Source of the DNA: Scatosoma sp045542595 | GTDB taxonomy: Bacteria > Bacillota > Clostridia > Christensenellales > Borkfalkiaceae | NCBI GenBank assembly: GCA_045542595.1 | Contig: JAZQLI010000023.1 | Location: 1 to 64,000 of the forward strand | Reading direction: 5' to 3' | Length of the DNA: 64,000 nucleotides | Part shown: positions 7,911 to 15,879 of the stretch, in pieces | How positions within the stretch are numbered: position 1 is the stretch's first letter | How the letters are laid out: every line of letters starts with the position of its first letter | Made by a program: the position numbers and the translations under genes | The notes under the pieces: generated by a model | What the model saw: only the letters and a program-made list of their open reading frames with translations | The model's database searches: none | Told to the model about the DNA's origin: nothing

Positions 7911-9806
7911 ATGCTGATTTCCGCAGACAAGGTATCGTTTGGTTTCAACGGCGGCTCGCTGCTGCAAAACGTATCGTTTACGCTAAACGAAAGCGAACGC
8001 GTAGGGCTTATCGGCGGCAACGGCGAAGGCAAAACGACGTTGATTCGCTTACTTTTGGGCGAGTTAGAATGCGAAAGCGGCGTACTTTCCCGCAAAAACG
8101 GCACGCGTATCGGCTATCTTGCGCAAAACGGCGGATACGATTCGCAAAAGGAAATTTGGGAAGAAATGCGTGAAGTGTTTGCGGAAGATATCCGTGCGAT
8201 AGAAGCACTCCGCGACGTAGAAAAAGCCATTTCCGTTACGCAAGAAAACACTTCGCAATACCGCGCTTTAAGCGCAAAATACGAAACGCTGAACAAGCGC
8301 ATCGCCGCACGCGACGGCTATCTTTGGGAAGTGAAAATTCGCACCGTATTAAACGGTATGGGTTTTGAAAACAACTATCATCAACGCATTGATACTATGT
8401 CGGGCGGAGAGAAAACTCGCTTAAAATTATGCCGTTTGTTGTTGGAAGAGCCCGATTTGCTGATTTTGGACGAACCGACCAACCACTTGGATATGAAAAC
8501 TCTGTTTTGGCTGGAAGAGTATTTAACTTCCTTTAAAGGGGCTATTTTGGTGGTATCGCACGATAGATATTTTTTGGATAAGCTCGTTACGCAAATTTAT
8601 GAATTAGAGCAAAAACAGCTGTCCGTTTTTAAAGGCAATTATACCAAATATAAAACGCTGAAAGCCGAAAAAGTAGCGCGGCTTTTAAAGGAATACGAAG
8701 CGCAACAGGAAGAACGCGCGCGTTTACAAGAATACGTAGATAAAAATTTGGTACGCGCGTCCACAACGAAAATGGCGCAATCGCGTAGAAAAGTTTTGGA
8801 AAAGATGGAACTTATCGAAAAGCCTGCACTTCCCCCTACGCCGCCACGCTTTGTGTTTTCTTACGCTGAAAAGCCGTATGAACGAGTGTTGGAAGTAAAA
8901 AATTTACACCTGTCCGCTGGCGAAAAAACGTTACTGAAAGACGCGTCGTTTACGCTGATGCGCGGAGAAAAATGCGCCGTCGTAGGCGATAACGGTACGG
9001 GAAAATCTACTCTTTTAAAGGTGTTGGTGCAAAATAAAAACCCGTCCGTGCACTTTGGTCGATTTGTCAAAATTGCCTTTTACGACCAGGAAAACGCCAA
9101 CCTTGATAAAGACAATTCAGTACTCGACGAATTATGGGGTAGACACGTTACGTGGCAACAAACGCAAATTCGCTCTATTTTGGCACAGGCAGGGCTGCCT
9201 GCGGAAGATATGGATAAAAAAGTGCATATGCTTTCGGGCGGCGAACGGGCAAAGCTTGCCCTTGCCGTATTTGCTTGCGAAAACGGCAATACGTTATTTT
9301 TGGACGAACCCACCAACCATCTCGATTTAGCGGCAAGAGAAAGTTTGGAAAGCGCGCTGAAAGCGTTTGACGGTACGGTATTGTTCGTTTCTCACGACCG
9401 ATATTTTATCAATGCCTTGGCAGGGAAAATAATAGAGCTTGAAGGCGGCGAACTGCTTTCGTTTGCAGGCAATTACGACGATTTCACGTGTTATAAAAAC
9501 AAAGTAAAAGCACAAGACAACGAAAATGAACGCATACCTGCCCCCACTCTTTCGCAATCAAACACGAAATCGGGATATTACAAAAGCAAAGAAGAACGCG
9601 CGCAGGATGCGCGTAAGCGTACGCGTATAAAAAAGATAGAAGACGAAATTACTGCGCTTGAAGAAGAAAACGATTCCGTCAACGCCGAAATTTCCACCCC
9701 TGAAGTGGCGACAAATTTCCCCCTTTTAACCGAAAAATGCAATCGCCTTGACGCCATTAAAACTCGCCTCGACGAATTGTACGCCGAATACGAAACTCTC
9801 CTTTAA
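7911..9806 (+). CDS. ABC-F family ATPase
   Basis: Duplicated ATP-binding cassette protein without membrane segments, the ABC-F class that acts on ribosomes (rescue of stalled translation or antibiotic protection). Cassette 1 has GGNGEGKTT near 36-44, MSGGEKTRLKL and LDEPTNHLD. Cassette 2 has GDNGTGKST, LSGGERAKLAL and LDEPTNHLD. The inter-cassette linker (about 225-310) is charged and helical, as expected for the P-site tRNA interaction motif. The C-terminal 60 residues look like a coiled coil. An AAGGAG site precedes the ATG. The exact subfamily (YdiF/YheS-like or another) cannot be fixed by eye. Confidence 0.92.
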   Translation: MLISADKVSFGFNGGSLLQNVSFTLNESERVGLIGGNGEGKTTLIRLLLGELECESGVLSRKNGTRIGYLAQNGGYDSQKEIWEEMREVFAEDIRAIEALRDVEKAISVTQENTSQYRALSAKYETLNKRIAARDGYLWEVKIRTVLNGMGFENNYHQRIDTMSGGEKTRLKLCRLLLEEPDLLILDEPTNHLDMKTLFWLEEYLTSFKGAILVVSHDRYFLDKLVTQIYELEQKQLSVFKGNYTKYKTLKAEKVARLLKEYEAQQEERARLQEYVDKNLVRASTTKMAQSRRKVLEKMELIEKPALPPTPPRFVFSYAEKPYERVLEVKNLHLSAGEKTLLKDASFTLMRGEKCAVVGDNGTGKSTLLKVLVQNKNPSVHFGRFVKIAFYDQENANLDKDNSVLDELWGRHVTWQQTQIRSILAQAGLPAEDMDKKVHMLSGGERAKLALAVFACENGNTLFLDEPTNHLDLAARESLESALKAFDGTVLFVSHDRYFINALAGKIIELEGGELLSFAGNYDDFTCYKNKVKAQDNENERIPAPTLSQSNTKSGYYKSKEERAQDARKRTRIKKIEDEITALEEENDSVNAEISTPEVATNFPLLTEKCNRLDAIKTRLDELYAEYETLL

Positions 9807-9835
9807 AAATTTTTCGCAATTTTTCCTAAAATCCC

Positions 9836-9864
9836 TTGACAAACTCCTTGATATGTGATATTAT
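9836..9864 (+). promoter_or_regulatory. Promoter of the SPFH-RHH operon
   Basis: TTGACA (9836-9841), a 17-bp spacer and TATTAT (9859-9864), with an extended -10 TG at 9856-9857. The -10 overlaps the TGATAT repeats and the palindrome described separately. Confidence 0.75.
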
Positions 9865-9877
9865 TTTGATATCAAAA
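9849..9877. promoter_or_regulatory. Candidate operator: three TGATAT repeats and a 14-bp palindrome
   Basis: TGATAT occurs at 9849, 9856 and 9867. The last lies in the perfect palindrome TTTTGATATCAAAA (9864-9877), which spans the predicted transcription start near 9871. The position suits a repressor, and the ribbon-helix-helix protein encoded at the end of this operon is the obvious candidate. Confidence 0.5.
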
Positions 9878-9900
9878 CCATACAGGAGGTTAAGTTGGTT

Positions 9901-10929
9901 ATGGAAGAAATTTTATTAAAGAACAAGAAAAACGGTATGCGTACGTTGCTGGTATGTATCGCACTCGAAATATTATGTGTTGCCGGTATGATAGGCGGCG
10001 GCATTATATTAGAACAAGCGCCGCAAATTTCCGCACTCGGAACGGTGTTGCTTGTAGTGAGCATACTTGCCGCTTGCGTAGTATGGATTCCGCTTGTCGG
10101 TTTGCGCGTATTAAAGCCGCAAGAAGCGTTAGCGCTTACTTTATTCGGTAAATACATAGGTACAATTAAGGGCGAAGGCTTTTACTCTATCAATCCTTTC
10201 TGTGTAGCGGTAAACCCTGCGGCGCAAACAAAACTCAATCAAAGCGGCGACGTAAAGCACTCGCAAGCGCAACCTGCGACAAATAATGAAATGAATTTGT
10301 CGTTTGAAATTCCTAATAAGAAGCTTTCGCTTAAAATTATGACTCTTAATAATAACCGTCAAAAGGTGAACGATTGCTTGGGCAACCCCGTAGAAATAGG
10401 CATTGCGGTTATGTGGCGTATCGTAGACACGGCAAAAGCGGTGTTTAACGTAGATAATTATAAGGAATATTTATCCTTGCAGTGTGATAGCGCGCTTAGA
10501 AATATCGTACGTATTTACCCCTACGACGTAGCTCCCGGAGTGGATACTACAGGCGACGGCATTGAAGACGACGGCAGCTTGCGCGGTTCAAGTGAAATTG
10601 TAGCTTCGCGTATTCGCGACGAAATTCAAAGCAAAGTAGACGAGGCCGGCTTGGAAATTATCGAAGCGAGAATTACCTATTTGGCATACGCACCCGAAAT
10701 TGCCGCGGTTATGTTGCAACGCCAACAAGCTTCCGCTATTATCGACGCAAGAAAAATGATTGTCGACGGTGCGGTTGGTATGGTGGAAATGGCGCTGGAG
10801 CGCTTAAAAGACGGCGGCTTGGTACAGCTTGACGAAGAGAGAAAAGCGGCTATGGTTTCCAACCTTTTGGTGGTGCTTTGTGGCAACCACGACGCACAAC
10901 CCGTAGTAAATACCAGCAGCTTATATTAA
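9901..10929 (+). CDS. SPFH/band-7 domain membrane protein
   Basis: Two membrane segments at about 18-40 and 49-72 are followed by an SPFH (stomatin/prohibitin/flotillin) domain, recognisable from VLKPQEALALTLFGKYIGT through the oligomerisation-type helix VASRIRDEIQSKVDEAGLEI. Such proteins assemble into membrane cages or scaffolds. The C-terminus (RQQASAIIDARKMIVDG) is helical. AGGAGG sits 11 bp before this ATG and 5 bp before an in-frame TTG at 9895, so the protein is 342 or 344 aa. It forms an operon with the small DNA-binding protein 77 bp downstream. A precise role is not known. Confidence 0.82.
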   Translation: MEEILLKNKKNGMRTLLVCIALEILCVAGMIGGGIILEQAPQISALGTVLLVVSILAACVVWIPLVGLRVLKPQEALALTLFGKYIGTIKGEGFYSINPFCVAVNPAAQTKLNQSGDVKHSQAQPATNNEMNLSFEIPNKKLSLKIMTLNNNRQKVNDCLGNPVEIGIAVMWRIVDTAKAVFNVDNYKEYLSLQCDSALRNIVRIYPYDVAPGVDTTGDGIEDDGSLRGSSEIVASRIRDEIQSKVDEAGLEIIEARITYLAYAPEIAAVMLQRQQASAIIDARKMIVDGAVGMVEMALERLKDGGLVQLDEERKAAMVSNLLVVLCGNHDAQPVVNTSSLY

Positions 10930-11006
10930 AATTTATAAAGCAGTTGTGGCGTATGCCGCAAAGCGTTTAGCATAAACGCTCTAAAAAAATCAGGCAGGTA
11001 AAAGAT

Positions 11007-11210
11007 ATGAATGATAACCAGAAAAAACAACTCCCCTTGCGATTATCGCCCAAACTGTATAACGCCATTGCGGCATGGGCGGAAGACGATTTTCGCTCGG
11101 TAAACGGACAAATCGAATACCTGTTATCAGAGTGCGTGCGCCAACGCAAGAAAAACGGGAAATACGTTTCGGATGAAATGGACGTCCCGCCCGAGTTGGA
11201 TATTTCGTAA
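11007..11210 (+). CDS. Small ribbon-helix-helix (Arc-like) protein
   Basis: 67-aa protein with the pattern of an Arc/MetJ-type ribbon-helix-helix fold: a short strand (QLPLRLSPKLYNAIAAWA), then helix and turn (DDFRSVNGQIEYLLSECVRQR). It ends in an acidic tail. It follows the SPFH gene, shares its promoter and is closed by a terminator, so it may autoregulate through the palindrome at 9864-9877. It could also serve as an antitoxin-like protein, but no toxin gene is adjacent. Confidence 0.7.
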   Translation: MNDNQKKQLPLRLSPKLYNAIAAWAEDDFRSVNGQIEYLLSECVRQRKKNGKYVSDEMDVPPELDIS

Positions 11211-11231
11211 AAAACCATATAATAGCGGTAG

Positions 11232-11261
11232 CGGCTTTCCCCTATTTTTTAAGGAAAGCCG
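11232..11261 (+). terminator. Terminator of the SPFH-RHH operon
   Basis: CGGCTTTCC and GGAAAGCCG form a 9-bp stem with a T-rich loop and a downstream TTTGTTTTT tract. Confidence 0.8.
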
Positions 11262-11290
11262 TTTGTTTTTATTTTTACGTGAAAAAAATA

Positions 11291-11318
11291 TTGACTTTTT
11301 GTAAAATTTGAGTATAAT
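11291..11318 (+). promoter_or_regulatory. tRNA-Ser promoter
   Basis: TTGACT (11291-11296) and TATAAT (11313-11318), 16-bp spacer, about 68 bp before the mature tRNA 5' end. Confidence 0.65.
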
Positions 11319-11392
11319 GGAAAGAGTGAGCGGCGTTATGCAAACGCGGCGGTCTTTAGAAAATTTAAAACCTTACAATTTAATCGTTCAAT

Positions 11393-11480
11393 GCAGAGAT
11401 GGTAGAGTGGTCGATTGCGGCGGTCTTGAAAACCGTTGAAACGAGAGTTTCCGGGGGTTCGAATCCCTCTCTCTGCGCCA
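11393..11480 (+). tRNA. tRNA-Ser (anticodon UGA)
   Basis: An 88-nt type II tRNA. The acceptor arm GCAGAGA (11393-11399) pairs with TCTCTGC (11470-11476), followed by G and an encoded CCA. The anticodon stem-loop is GCGGTCTTGAAAACCGT with TGA at 11427-11429. There is a long variable arm (GAAAC/GTTTC), and the T-loop is GGTTCGAATCC. It decodes UCA, and by wobble other UCN codons. Confidence 0.95.
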
Positions 11481-11482
11481 AA

Positions 11483-11515
11483 AACACGGAAATGGATTTT
11501 TTCTATTTTCGTGTT
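11483..11515 (+). terminator. Terminator after tRNA-Ser
   Basis: AACACGGAAAT pairs with ATTTTCGTGTT (one G-T pair), followed by a T run, three bases after the tRNA CCA. Confidence 0.8.
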
Positions 11516-11634
11516 TTTTTGTATACGGAAATAGAGAAAGCTTTGAGAGTAGGCGCTATTTTGCGCAAAGCATACTCGAGAAAATTAAACCCCAAGATGA
11601 TAAAAAAAGCCGTTTACGGCGTGATGGCGGTTAG

Positions 11635-11663
11635 TTGACAAATATTTACAAACGTGATACAAT
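11635..11663 (+). promoter_or_regulatory. Promoter of the propeller-like protein gene
   Basis: TTGACA (11635-11640), a 17-bp spacer and TACAAT (11658-11663), with TG one base before the -10. Confidence 0.7.
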
Positions 11664-11693
11664 ATATCTATCTTCATTTTAAGTAGGTACATT

Positions 11694-12671
11694 ATGAGAA
11701 AAGTTCTTTCCGCACTCGGGAAAATTTTGTTTTGGATTGTCTTTGCTTTGGTTTGCATTATGCTTGCCGTGCGCTTGGTGGACTACGTAGCCTTTTATTC
11801 GTTCTATTCTAAAGCGCAATCGGTATATGCAATGCCCGGCATCAACGAAAATTACGTACCGCAAGGGTTTGATTACGACGAAGAAACGGGCAAGTATTTA
11901 ACGACGGGCTATATGAGTGATAAAACCGCTTCTCGCGTATACGTATTCGACGATAACGGCGAAAGCTATTACACGCAATTATTGAAGGAAAACGGCAATA
12001 AGTACACGGGACACACGGGCGGAATCGCGCATTTTAAAGACTGGTTATATATCACGGGCGGCGACGGAATCGACGTGTTTTCCTACGCGGACGTGAAAGC
12101 GGGTAAAACTACCGTAAAAATGCAAGGCGACGTAAAAACGCATAACGACCCTGCCTACTGCTATATTTATAACGGATATTTATTTGCAGGCTCGTATTTC
12201 TACGAAACGGACGAAGTAGAAGCGCAAGAGCACGTTACCACTCCTAACGGCAATAAAAACACCGCGATTATTACCGTATTCAAATTAGACGAAACGCAGC
12301 CGTTTGGCATCGACCCTACTCTTCGTGCCGTCATTTCCACAAAAGACAGAGCGCAGGGTATGTGCTTTACCGACGACGGGGATTTGGTGCTTTCCACTTC
12401 GTCGGGGTTAAGCATTTCACAGCTTACCGTATACGACGTATCCGATTTAGAGCAATCACAAGGGGATATCGACGGAGAGTTTTCCATTGCCGCGCCTTGG
12501 TATTATTTAGAAGATAACGACGTAAAAACGGTAATCAGCGCACCGCCGATGAGTGAAGAAATCGTTTACAGAAACGGCAAGTTTTATATTATGAACGAAT
12601 CGGCTTGCAATAAATATATTTTCGGCAAATTTACCACGGGTTGGTGGATTTACGCTTACGAATATAAATAA
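11694..12671 (+). CDS. Membrane-anchored propeller-like protein of unknown function
   Basis: I cannot name this 325-aa protein. One hydrophobic segment (about 8-32) would anchor it with the rest outside the cell. The body has repeating strand-rich units (PQGFDYDEETGKYLTTGYM, HTGGIAHFKDWLYITGGDG, AQGMCFTDDGDLVLSTSSG) that resemble blades of a six- or seven-bladed beta-propeller. A weak TAGGT site precedes the ATG. It is a single-gene unit between its own promoter and a perfect terminator hairpin. Whether it is an enzyme or a binding protein cannot be seen. Confidence 0.75.
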   Translation: MRKVLSALGKILFWIVFALVCIMLAVRLVDYVAFYSFYSKAQSVYAMPGINENYVPQGFDYDEETGKYLTTGYMSDKTASRVYVFDDNGESYYTQLLKENGNKYTGHTGGIAHFKDWLYITGGDGIDVFSYADVKAGKTTVKMQGDVKTHNDPAYCYIYNGYLFAGSYFYETDEVEAQEHVTTPNGNKNTAIITVFKLDETQPFGIDPTLRAVISTKDRAQGMCFTDDGDLVLSTSSGLSISQLTVYDVSDLEQSQGDIDGEFSIAAPWYYLEDNDVKTVISAPPMSEEIVYRNGKFYIMNESACNKYIFGKFTTGWWIYAYEYK

Positions 12672-12684
12672 GATTTCTCACATA

Positions 12685-12721
12685 AAAACACCGCAAACGG
12701 AAGTTCCGTTTGCGGTGTTTT
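12685..12721. terminator. Long perfect terminator hairpin
   Basis: An 18-base arm starting AAAACACCGC is exactly complementary to the 18-base arm ending GCGGTGTTTT. It can end the plus-strand gene upstream and the minus-strand permease gene that converges on it. Confidence 0.85.
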
Positions 12722-12759
12722 CACATCAACGTCGCGGTATAGCGACGTTGTTACGTTCT

Positions 12760-13635
12760 CTATGACAATATTGCGGTGGCGATAATTCCTATCGCAACAC
12801 CAACCCATTGCCACCATTTCAATTTTTCTCTAAACGCAAGTACCGAAAAACAGGTTGTAATAATCAAGCCGCCAACGGCTATCGTGGGATAGATAAGCGT
12901 AGGCGAAAGACTGGACACCGCCATTAGCATAACGAATACGTTTAAAAATACGTTCCCTACCGCCGCCCCTATCGGCCAGTACCATTCCTTTTTTAATAAC
13001 ACTCTCGTATCCGATTTATCGCTTTTTGCATATACTGCAAACCCAACTATTGCCGAACAAAGCGTTGCAAACAGCATCAGCATATTACCGTGCGCGCCGT
13101 TAAACTGCGTTTGTTGCATACGTTGCGTTATCGTGCAGCCCGTATTCCCCACAAATGAAATCAAGCAAAAAAGCAACCATTTCCACGAAAGTTTTTTATT
13201 CGCTTCGCCTTCTTTTTTGCCTGTATATAAACAAAGCCATAACGCAAACGCCACTAATACCAAGCCTACGCCCACCTTCCAAGTGAACGGTGCGTTCCAA
13301 AATATAATCCCCCAAATGCTTACCGCCAAAAGCGAACTTTGGGCAATGAGCGAAGTAACCACTACCGAGCCCGTTTTTAACGCAAAAATCCGCCCAATCA
13401 TACCCATTGCGTAAAAAACGGCAAAAGCGAGCGAATAGGGCAACACCGCAACATCAAAACTAGGATTGATTGCAAAAAGCACGCACCATAAAAGGAATAC
13501 CGCGCACAGTTGCACAAACCCGTATAAAGCGGATGCGTCCTTTTTATCTGTAGTTCGTCGAGAATAATAACCGCCTAAAATTCCCGTAGACGAAACACAT
13601 AATACCGATATTATCAAATAAACGTATTCTATCAT
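12760..13635 (-). CDS. DMT/EamA-type permease
   Basis: 291-aa, strongly hydrophobic protein with about ten membrane helices arranged as two similar halves, typical of the drug/metabolite transporter superfamily. The first half runs from MIEYVYLIISVLCVS and the second from KKLSWKWLLFCLISFVGN to GVAIGIIATAILS. A Gly-rich loop with GGYYSRR follows helix 1. The substrate cannot be predicted. It stands alone and converges on the gene before it. Confidence 0.8.
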   Translation of the reverse strand: MIEYVYLIISVLCVSSTGILGGYYSRRTTDKKDASALYGFVQLCAVFLLWCVLFAINPSFDVAVLPYSLAFAVFYAMGMIGRIFALKTGSVVVTSLIAQSSLLAVSIWGIIFWNAPFTWKVGVGLVLVAFALWLCLYTGKKEGEANKKLSWKWLLFCLISFVGNTGCTITQRMQQTQFNGAHGNMLMLFATLCSAIVGFAVYAKSDKSDTRVLLKKEWYWPIGAAVGNVFLNVFVMLMAVSSLSPTLIYPTIAVGGLIITTCFSVLAFREKLKWWQWVGVAIGIIATAILS

Positions 13636-13768
13636 AATTTTCTCTCTATTGGCTTATTATATCATTTATTTAAAGAAATAGCAATATAGATTTGTCTAAA
13701 TCCTAAAAAATTAATATAGGATGCTTGTTGAAAATATTATAAGAATACGATTATACACCACCGTACGT

Positions 13769-13795
13769 AAAAACACGGCAGTCCGCCGTGTTTTT
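13769..13795 (-). terminator. Terminator overlapping the XRE gene stop
   Basis: AAAAACACGGC and GCCGTGTTTTT make an 11-bp stem with a 5-nt loop. The 3' edge overlaps the stop codon of the minus-strand XRE gene. Confidence 0.7.
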
Positions 13796-14003
13796 ATACG
13801 TCCATCTTTACCCCGATAAGATAATCGGCACTAACGTTCAATTCCACGCAAATTTTCCGCAGCATTTCAATAGACGGCTGACTTCTCCCCTTCTCCCAAG
13901 AATAGATACTGTCATCCGTCGTTTGTAAAATTTCCGCAAGTTGTTTTTGCGTAAGCTCGTTTTCCACCCTCAATTCTTTCAACCGTTTTTCAAAGATATC
14001 CAT
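13794..14003 (-). CDS. XRE-family transcriptional regulator
   Basis: 69-aa stand-alone helix-turn-helix protein: RLKELRVENELTQKQLAEIL, then TTDDSIYSWEKGRSQPSIEML, the classic Cro/C1 pattern, ending LNVSADYLIG. It is divergent from a Cys-rich small protein. Two identical 15-bp palindromes lie in the shared 95-bp gap and are its likely operators. The minus-strand -10 TAAAAT (14015-14010) ends 6 bp before the ATG, so the message may be leaderless. No toxin or phage genes are nearby. Confidence 0.88.
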   Translation of the reverse strand: MDIFEKRLKELRVENELTQKQLAEILQTTDDSIYSWEKGRSQPSIEMLRKICVELNVSADYLIGVKMDV

Positions 14004-14015
14004 ATGTATATTTTA

Positions 14016-14030
14016 CCGTAAAAATTACGG
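14016..14030. promoter_or_regulatory. XRE operator palindrome, copy 1
   Basis: CCGTAAAAATTACGG, a 7-1-7 palindrome, directly upstream of the -10 box (TAAAAT, 14015-14010) of the XRE gene. Binding here would block that promoter. Confidence 0.7.
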
Positions 14031-14037
14031 AAAAGTC

Positions 14038-14066
14038 TTGACAACCGTAAAAATTACGGCTATAAT
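14038..14066 (+). promoter_or_regulatory. Promoter of the Cys-rich protein with operator copy 2
   Basis: TTGACA (14038-14043), a 17-bp spacer and TATAAT (14061-14066). The second palindrome CCGTAAAAATTACGG occupies 14045-14059, filling the spacer. Its centre is 29 bp, close to three helical turns, from copy 1. Confidence 0.8.
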
Positions 14067-14098
14067 ATATAGTAATCTTTGTACGTGTGGAGAAAGCT

Positions 14099-14347
14099 AT
14101 GGAAAAATGTGAAAATTGTGGCAATTATAAAGCGTACTACACGCAAGGGTATTGCCGTTTTGAGAAAGAAAAATGCGGATTTTGCACAATTCATCAAAAA
14201 GTTATGCAAAACAACGAATATTGCGAGCACTGGCGCAGCAATTTTTATGCCAAAAAAATTCGTAAAACAACAACGGCAAACGCCTTAAAAGAGCTTGTGC
14301 CAAAATTAACCGCTTTGTTACAAATCGCGGAAGAAAATAACGATTGA
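14099..14347 (+). CDS. Cys-rich small protein under XRE control
   Basis: An 82-aa protein I do not recognise. Its first 45 residues hold seven cysteines and a histidine (CENC, then single C, CGFC, H, and C-x2-W), which suggests a small zinc- or iron-binding domain. The rest is basic then helical (ALKELVPKLTALLQIAEE). GGAG ends 6 bp before this ATG. A GTG 12 bp upstream is in frame but overlaps the ribosome site, so the ATG is preferred. The promoter spacer is filled by the XRE operator, so tight repression is expected. Confidence 0.65.
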   Translation: MEKCENCGNYKAYYTQGYCRFEKEKCGFCTIHQKVMQNNEYCEHWRSNFYAKKIRKTTTANALKELVPKLTALLQIAEENND

Positions 14348-14379
14348 AAAAAATCACGGATACGCTCCGTGATTTTTTT
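14347..14379 (+). terminator. Terminator of the Cys-rich gene
   Basis: A 14-base arm ending ATCACGGA pairs with TCCGTGAT plus a T run around the loop TACGC. It begins at the stop codon. Confidence 0.85.
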
Positions 14380-14457
14380 ACTCTATTTTATAAAAAATTG
14401 ATAATAGTCAGTACACCTACGCAAAGGACGATACCTATCACGCTTTTTTGCGTTGGA

Positions 14458-15687
14458 TTATTTACTCCGTTTTCTAAACAGGAAGAATACCGTGGTTGCG
14501 ACAACCACCAAACACGCTACGCCCAAAAGCAAGTAAAACACCGTCGTCCAGCCCCACGCATCGGCAACCAAACCCAGCCCGTACGAGCTAACCGTGCTAC
14601 CCACGTAACAAAAACCGTTTAAAACGCCGGCAATCATTCCCGAATTGATTTTCCCTTTCATTTGCAAGGGAAAAATACTTGTTACCGTCGAGTTAGAGCT
14701 GCTGACCAAGAAATAAACGAACGCAAACCCAAACAAAGCCATAACGAAAGAGCCGAGCGCAAGTGCGCCGATTACTACGCCTATCAGCATAGCCGCCCCA
14801 AAGAATAATATAATAATTACGGCGATAAAATTCCCCGTTTTTTTGTATAATTTGTTGGCAAACAAATTGCCGAAAATACCCACAAGCGGCAACGAAAGGG
14901 TAAGCAAAATAGAGAACGACGCGTCTAGCGAAAAGCTCTCTTTTAAAATGGACGGTACCCAAGTAGTTAAACCGTCTTTAATAAGATTTGTCGCTACGGA
15001 AACAAAGCACAAAAGGCAAACGACGCACCATATTTCTTTGGGTATTTTCGCGCCTTTTTGCGGTTTTTCCGCAGGACGAACGGGCACTCCGTCTTCCTCT
15101 TCTTCCGCTTTTACCGCCAAACGGTTAAATAATAACAGCCAAGCAATACCCACTACAGGAAGCGCAATCGCCGCCATATAGAACGCCCACGTGAAATCGG
15201 CAATCGCCACAAACAGTGCGCTTGCACTGTAAATGATAACCGTTCCCACTGCCGTGGTCGTACCCATTGCCACCGACGCACGTACCATTTCTTTTTTCGG
15301 CATAGTTTCGCTTAATAAACGGATAAGGCTAGGCCACAGCACCGAAAGCGCCGCGCCGTTGATAAGCCAAGCATATTTGATAAAAGCAAAATTCCCTAAA
15401 ACCGCGACGAGAAAATTCATTAAACCGGAAATGAATAAGCCGCCGAAAATGACGTATTTTAAATTGTATTTTTTACACAACAAACCGTTGACAACTTGAC
15501 CGATTCCGTAGGCAAAAAAATAAAAGGTACTTGCCATACCGGCATCCGCGTGAGAAACCTTATAAAAGCTTTCTATTTGCGTAATATTTGCCGCATAGTT
15601 TACCTTTCCAAGCAAAGAAACGGTGTATACCAACCAACACAAAAACAACAACCACGTGGTTCTTTGTATATTTTTTAATCGTTGCAT
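14458..15687 (-). CDS. Major facilitator superfamily transporter
   Basis: Twelve-helix MFS protein of about 409 aa. The N-terminal half has the loop GLLCKKYNLKYVIFGGLF between helices 2 and 3, and a charged mid-loop (VKAEEEEDGVPVRPAEKPQK) separates the halves. It resembles the organophosphate/sugar-phosphate antiporter branch, but the substrate is not certain. The reading frame extends 21 codons upstream, but those would start inside or before the -10 TATAAT (15727-15722), so I place the start at the ATG at 15687. Confidence 0.82.
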   Translation of the reverse strand: MQRLKNIQRTTWLLFLCWLVYTVSLLGKVNYAANITQIESFYKVSHADAGMASTFYFFAYGIGQVVNGLLCKKYNLKYVIFGGLFISGLMNFLVAVLGNFAFIKYAWLINGAALSVLWPSLIRLLSETMPKKEMVRASVAMGTTTAVGTVIIYSASALFVAIADFTWAFYMAAIALPVVGIAWLLLFNRLAVKAEEEEDGVPVRPAEKPQKGAKIPKEIWCVVCLLCFVSVATNLIKDGLTTWVPSILKESFSLDASFSILLTLSLPLVGIFGNLFANKLYKKTGNFIAVIIILFFGAAMLIGVVIGALALGSFVMALFGFAFVYFLVSSSNSTVTSIFPLQMKGKINSGMIAGVLNGFCYVGSTVSSYGLGLVADAWGWTTVFYLLLGVACLVVVATTVFFLFRKRSK

Positions 15688-15721
15688 TTTTATTAGCACA
15701 CTCCGTATTTTTTCGATTTTC

Positions 15722-15750
15722 ATTATATTACCGCACGCCAAAAAAGTCAA
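15722..15750 (-). promoter_or_regulatory. MFS gene promoter
   Basis: Minus-strand TTGACT (15750-15745), a 17-bp spacer and TATAAT (15727-15722). It excludes the upstream in-frame ATG codons as starts. Confidence 0.7.
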
Positions 15751-15818
15751 GTGAAAAAATATCCTTTTTTCGCTTTCGAATATTTTCGCGAAATTTGTAT
15801 ACTTTCACGATAAAATAA

Positions 15819-15847
15819 TTGATTTTTTTCAAAGAACGCGATATAAT
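15819..15847 (+). promoter_or_regulatory. Promoter of the ion-transporter operon
   Basis: TTGATT (15819-15824), a 17-bp spacer and TATAAT (15842-15847). Confidence 0.7.
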
Positions 15848-15879
15848 ATGCTACGGAATTGCAAAAAGGACGTAAAATT

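Noticed and set aside
9864..9877. Palindrome as a Rho-independent terminator of the ABC-F gene
   Set aside because: It is AT-only in its arms apart from one G-C pair each side and overlaps a strong promoter; an operator fits better.
11007..11210. Toxin-antitoxin pair at the RHH gene
   Set aside because: The neighbour is an SPFH membrane protein and no small toxin-like gene is next to it.
11399..11638. Open frame of 79 codons across the tRNA-Ser gene
   Set aside because: It covers the mature tRNA and its terminator, has no ribosome site and no protein-like pattern.
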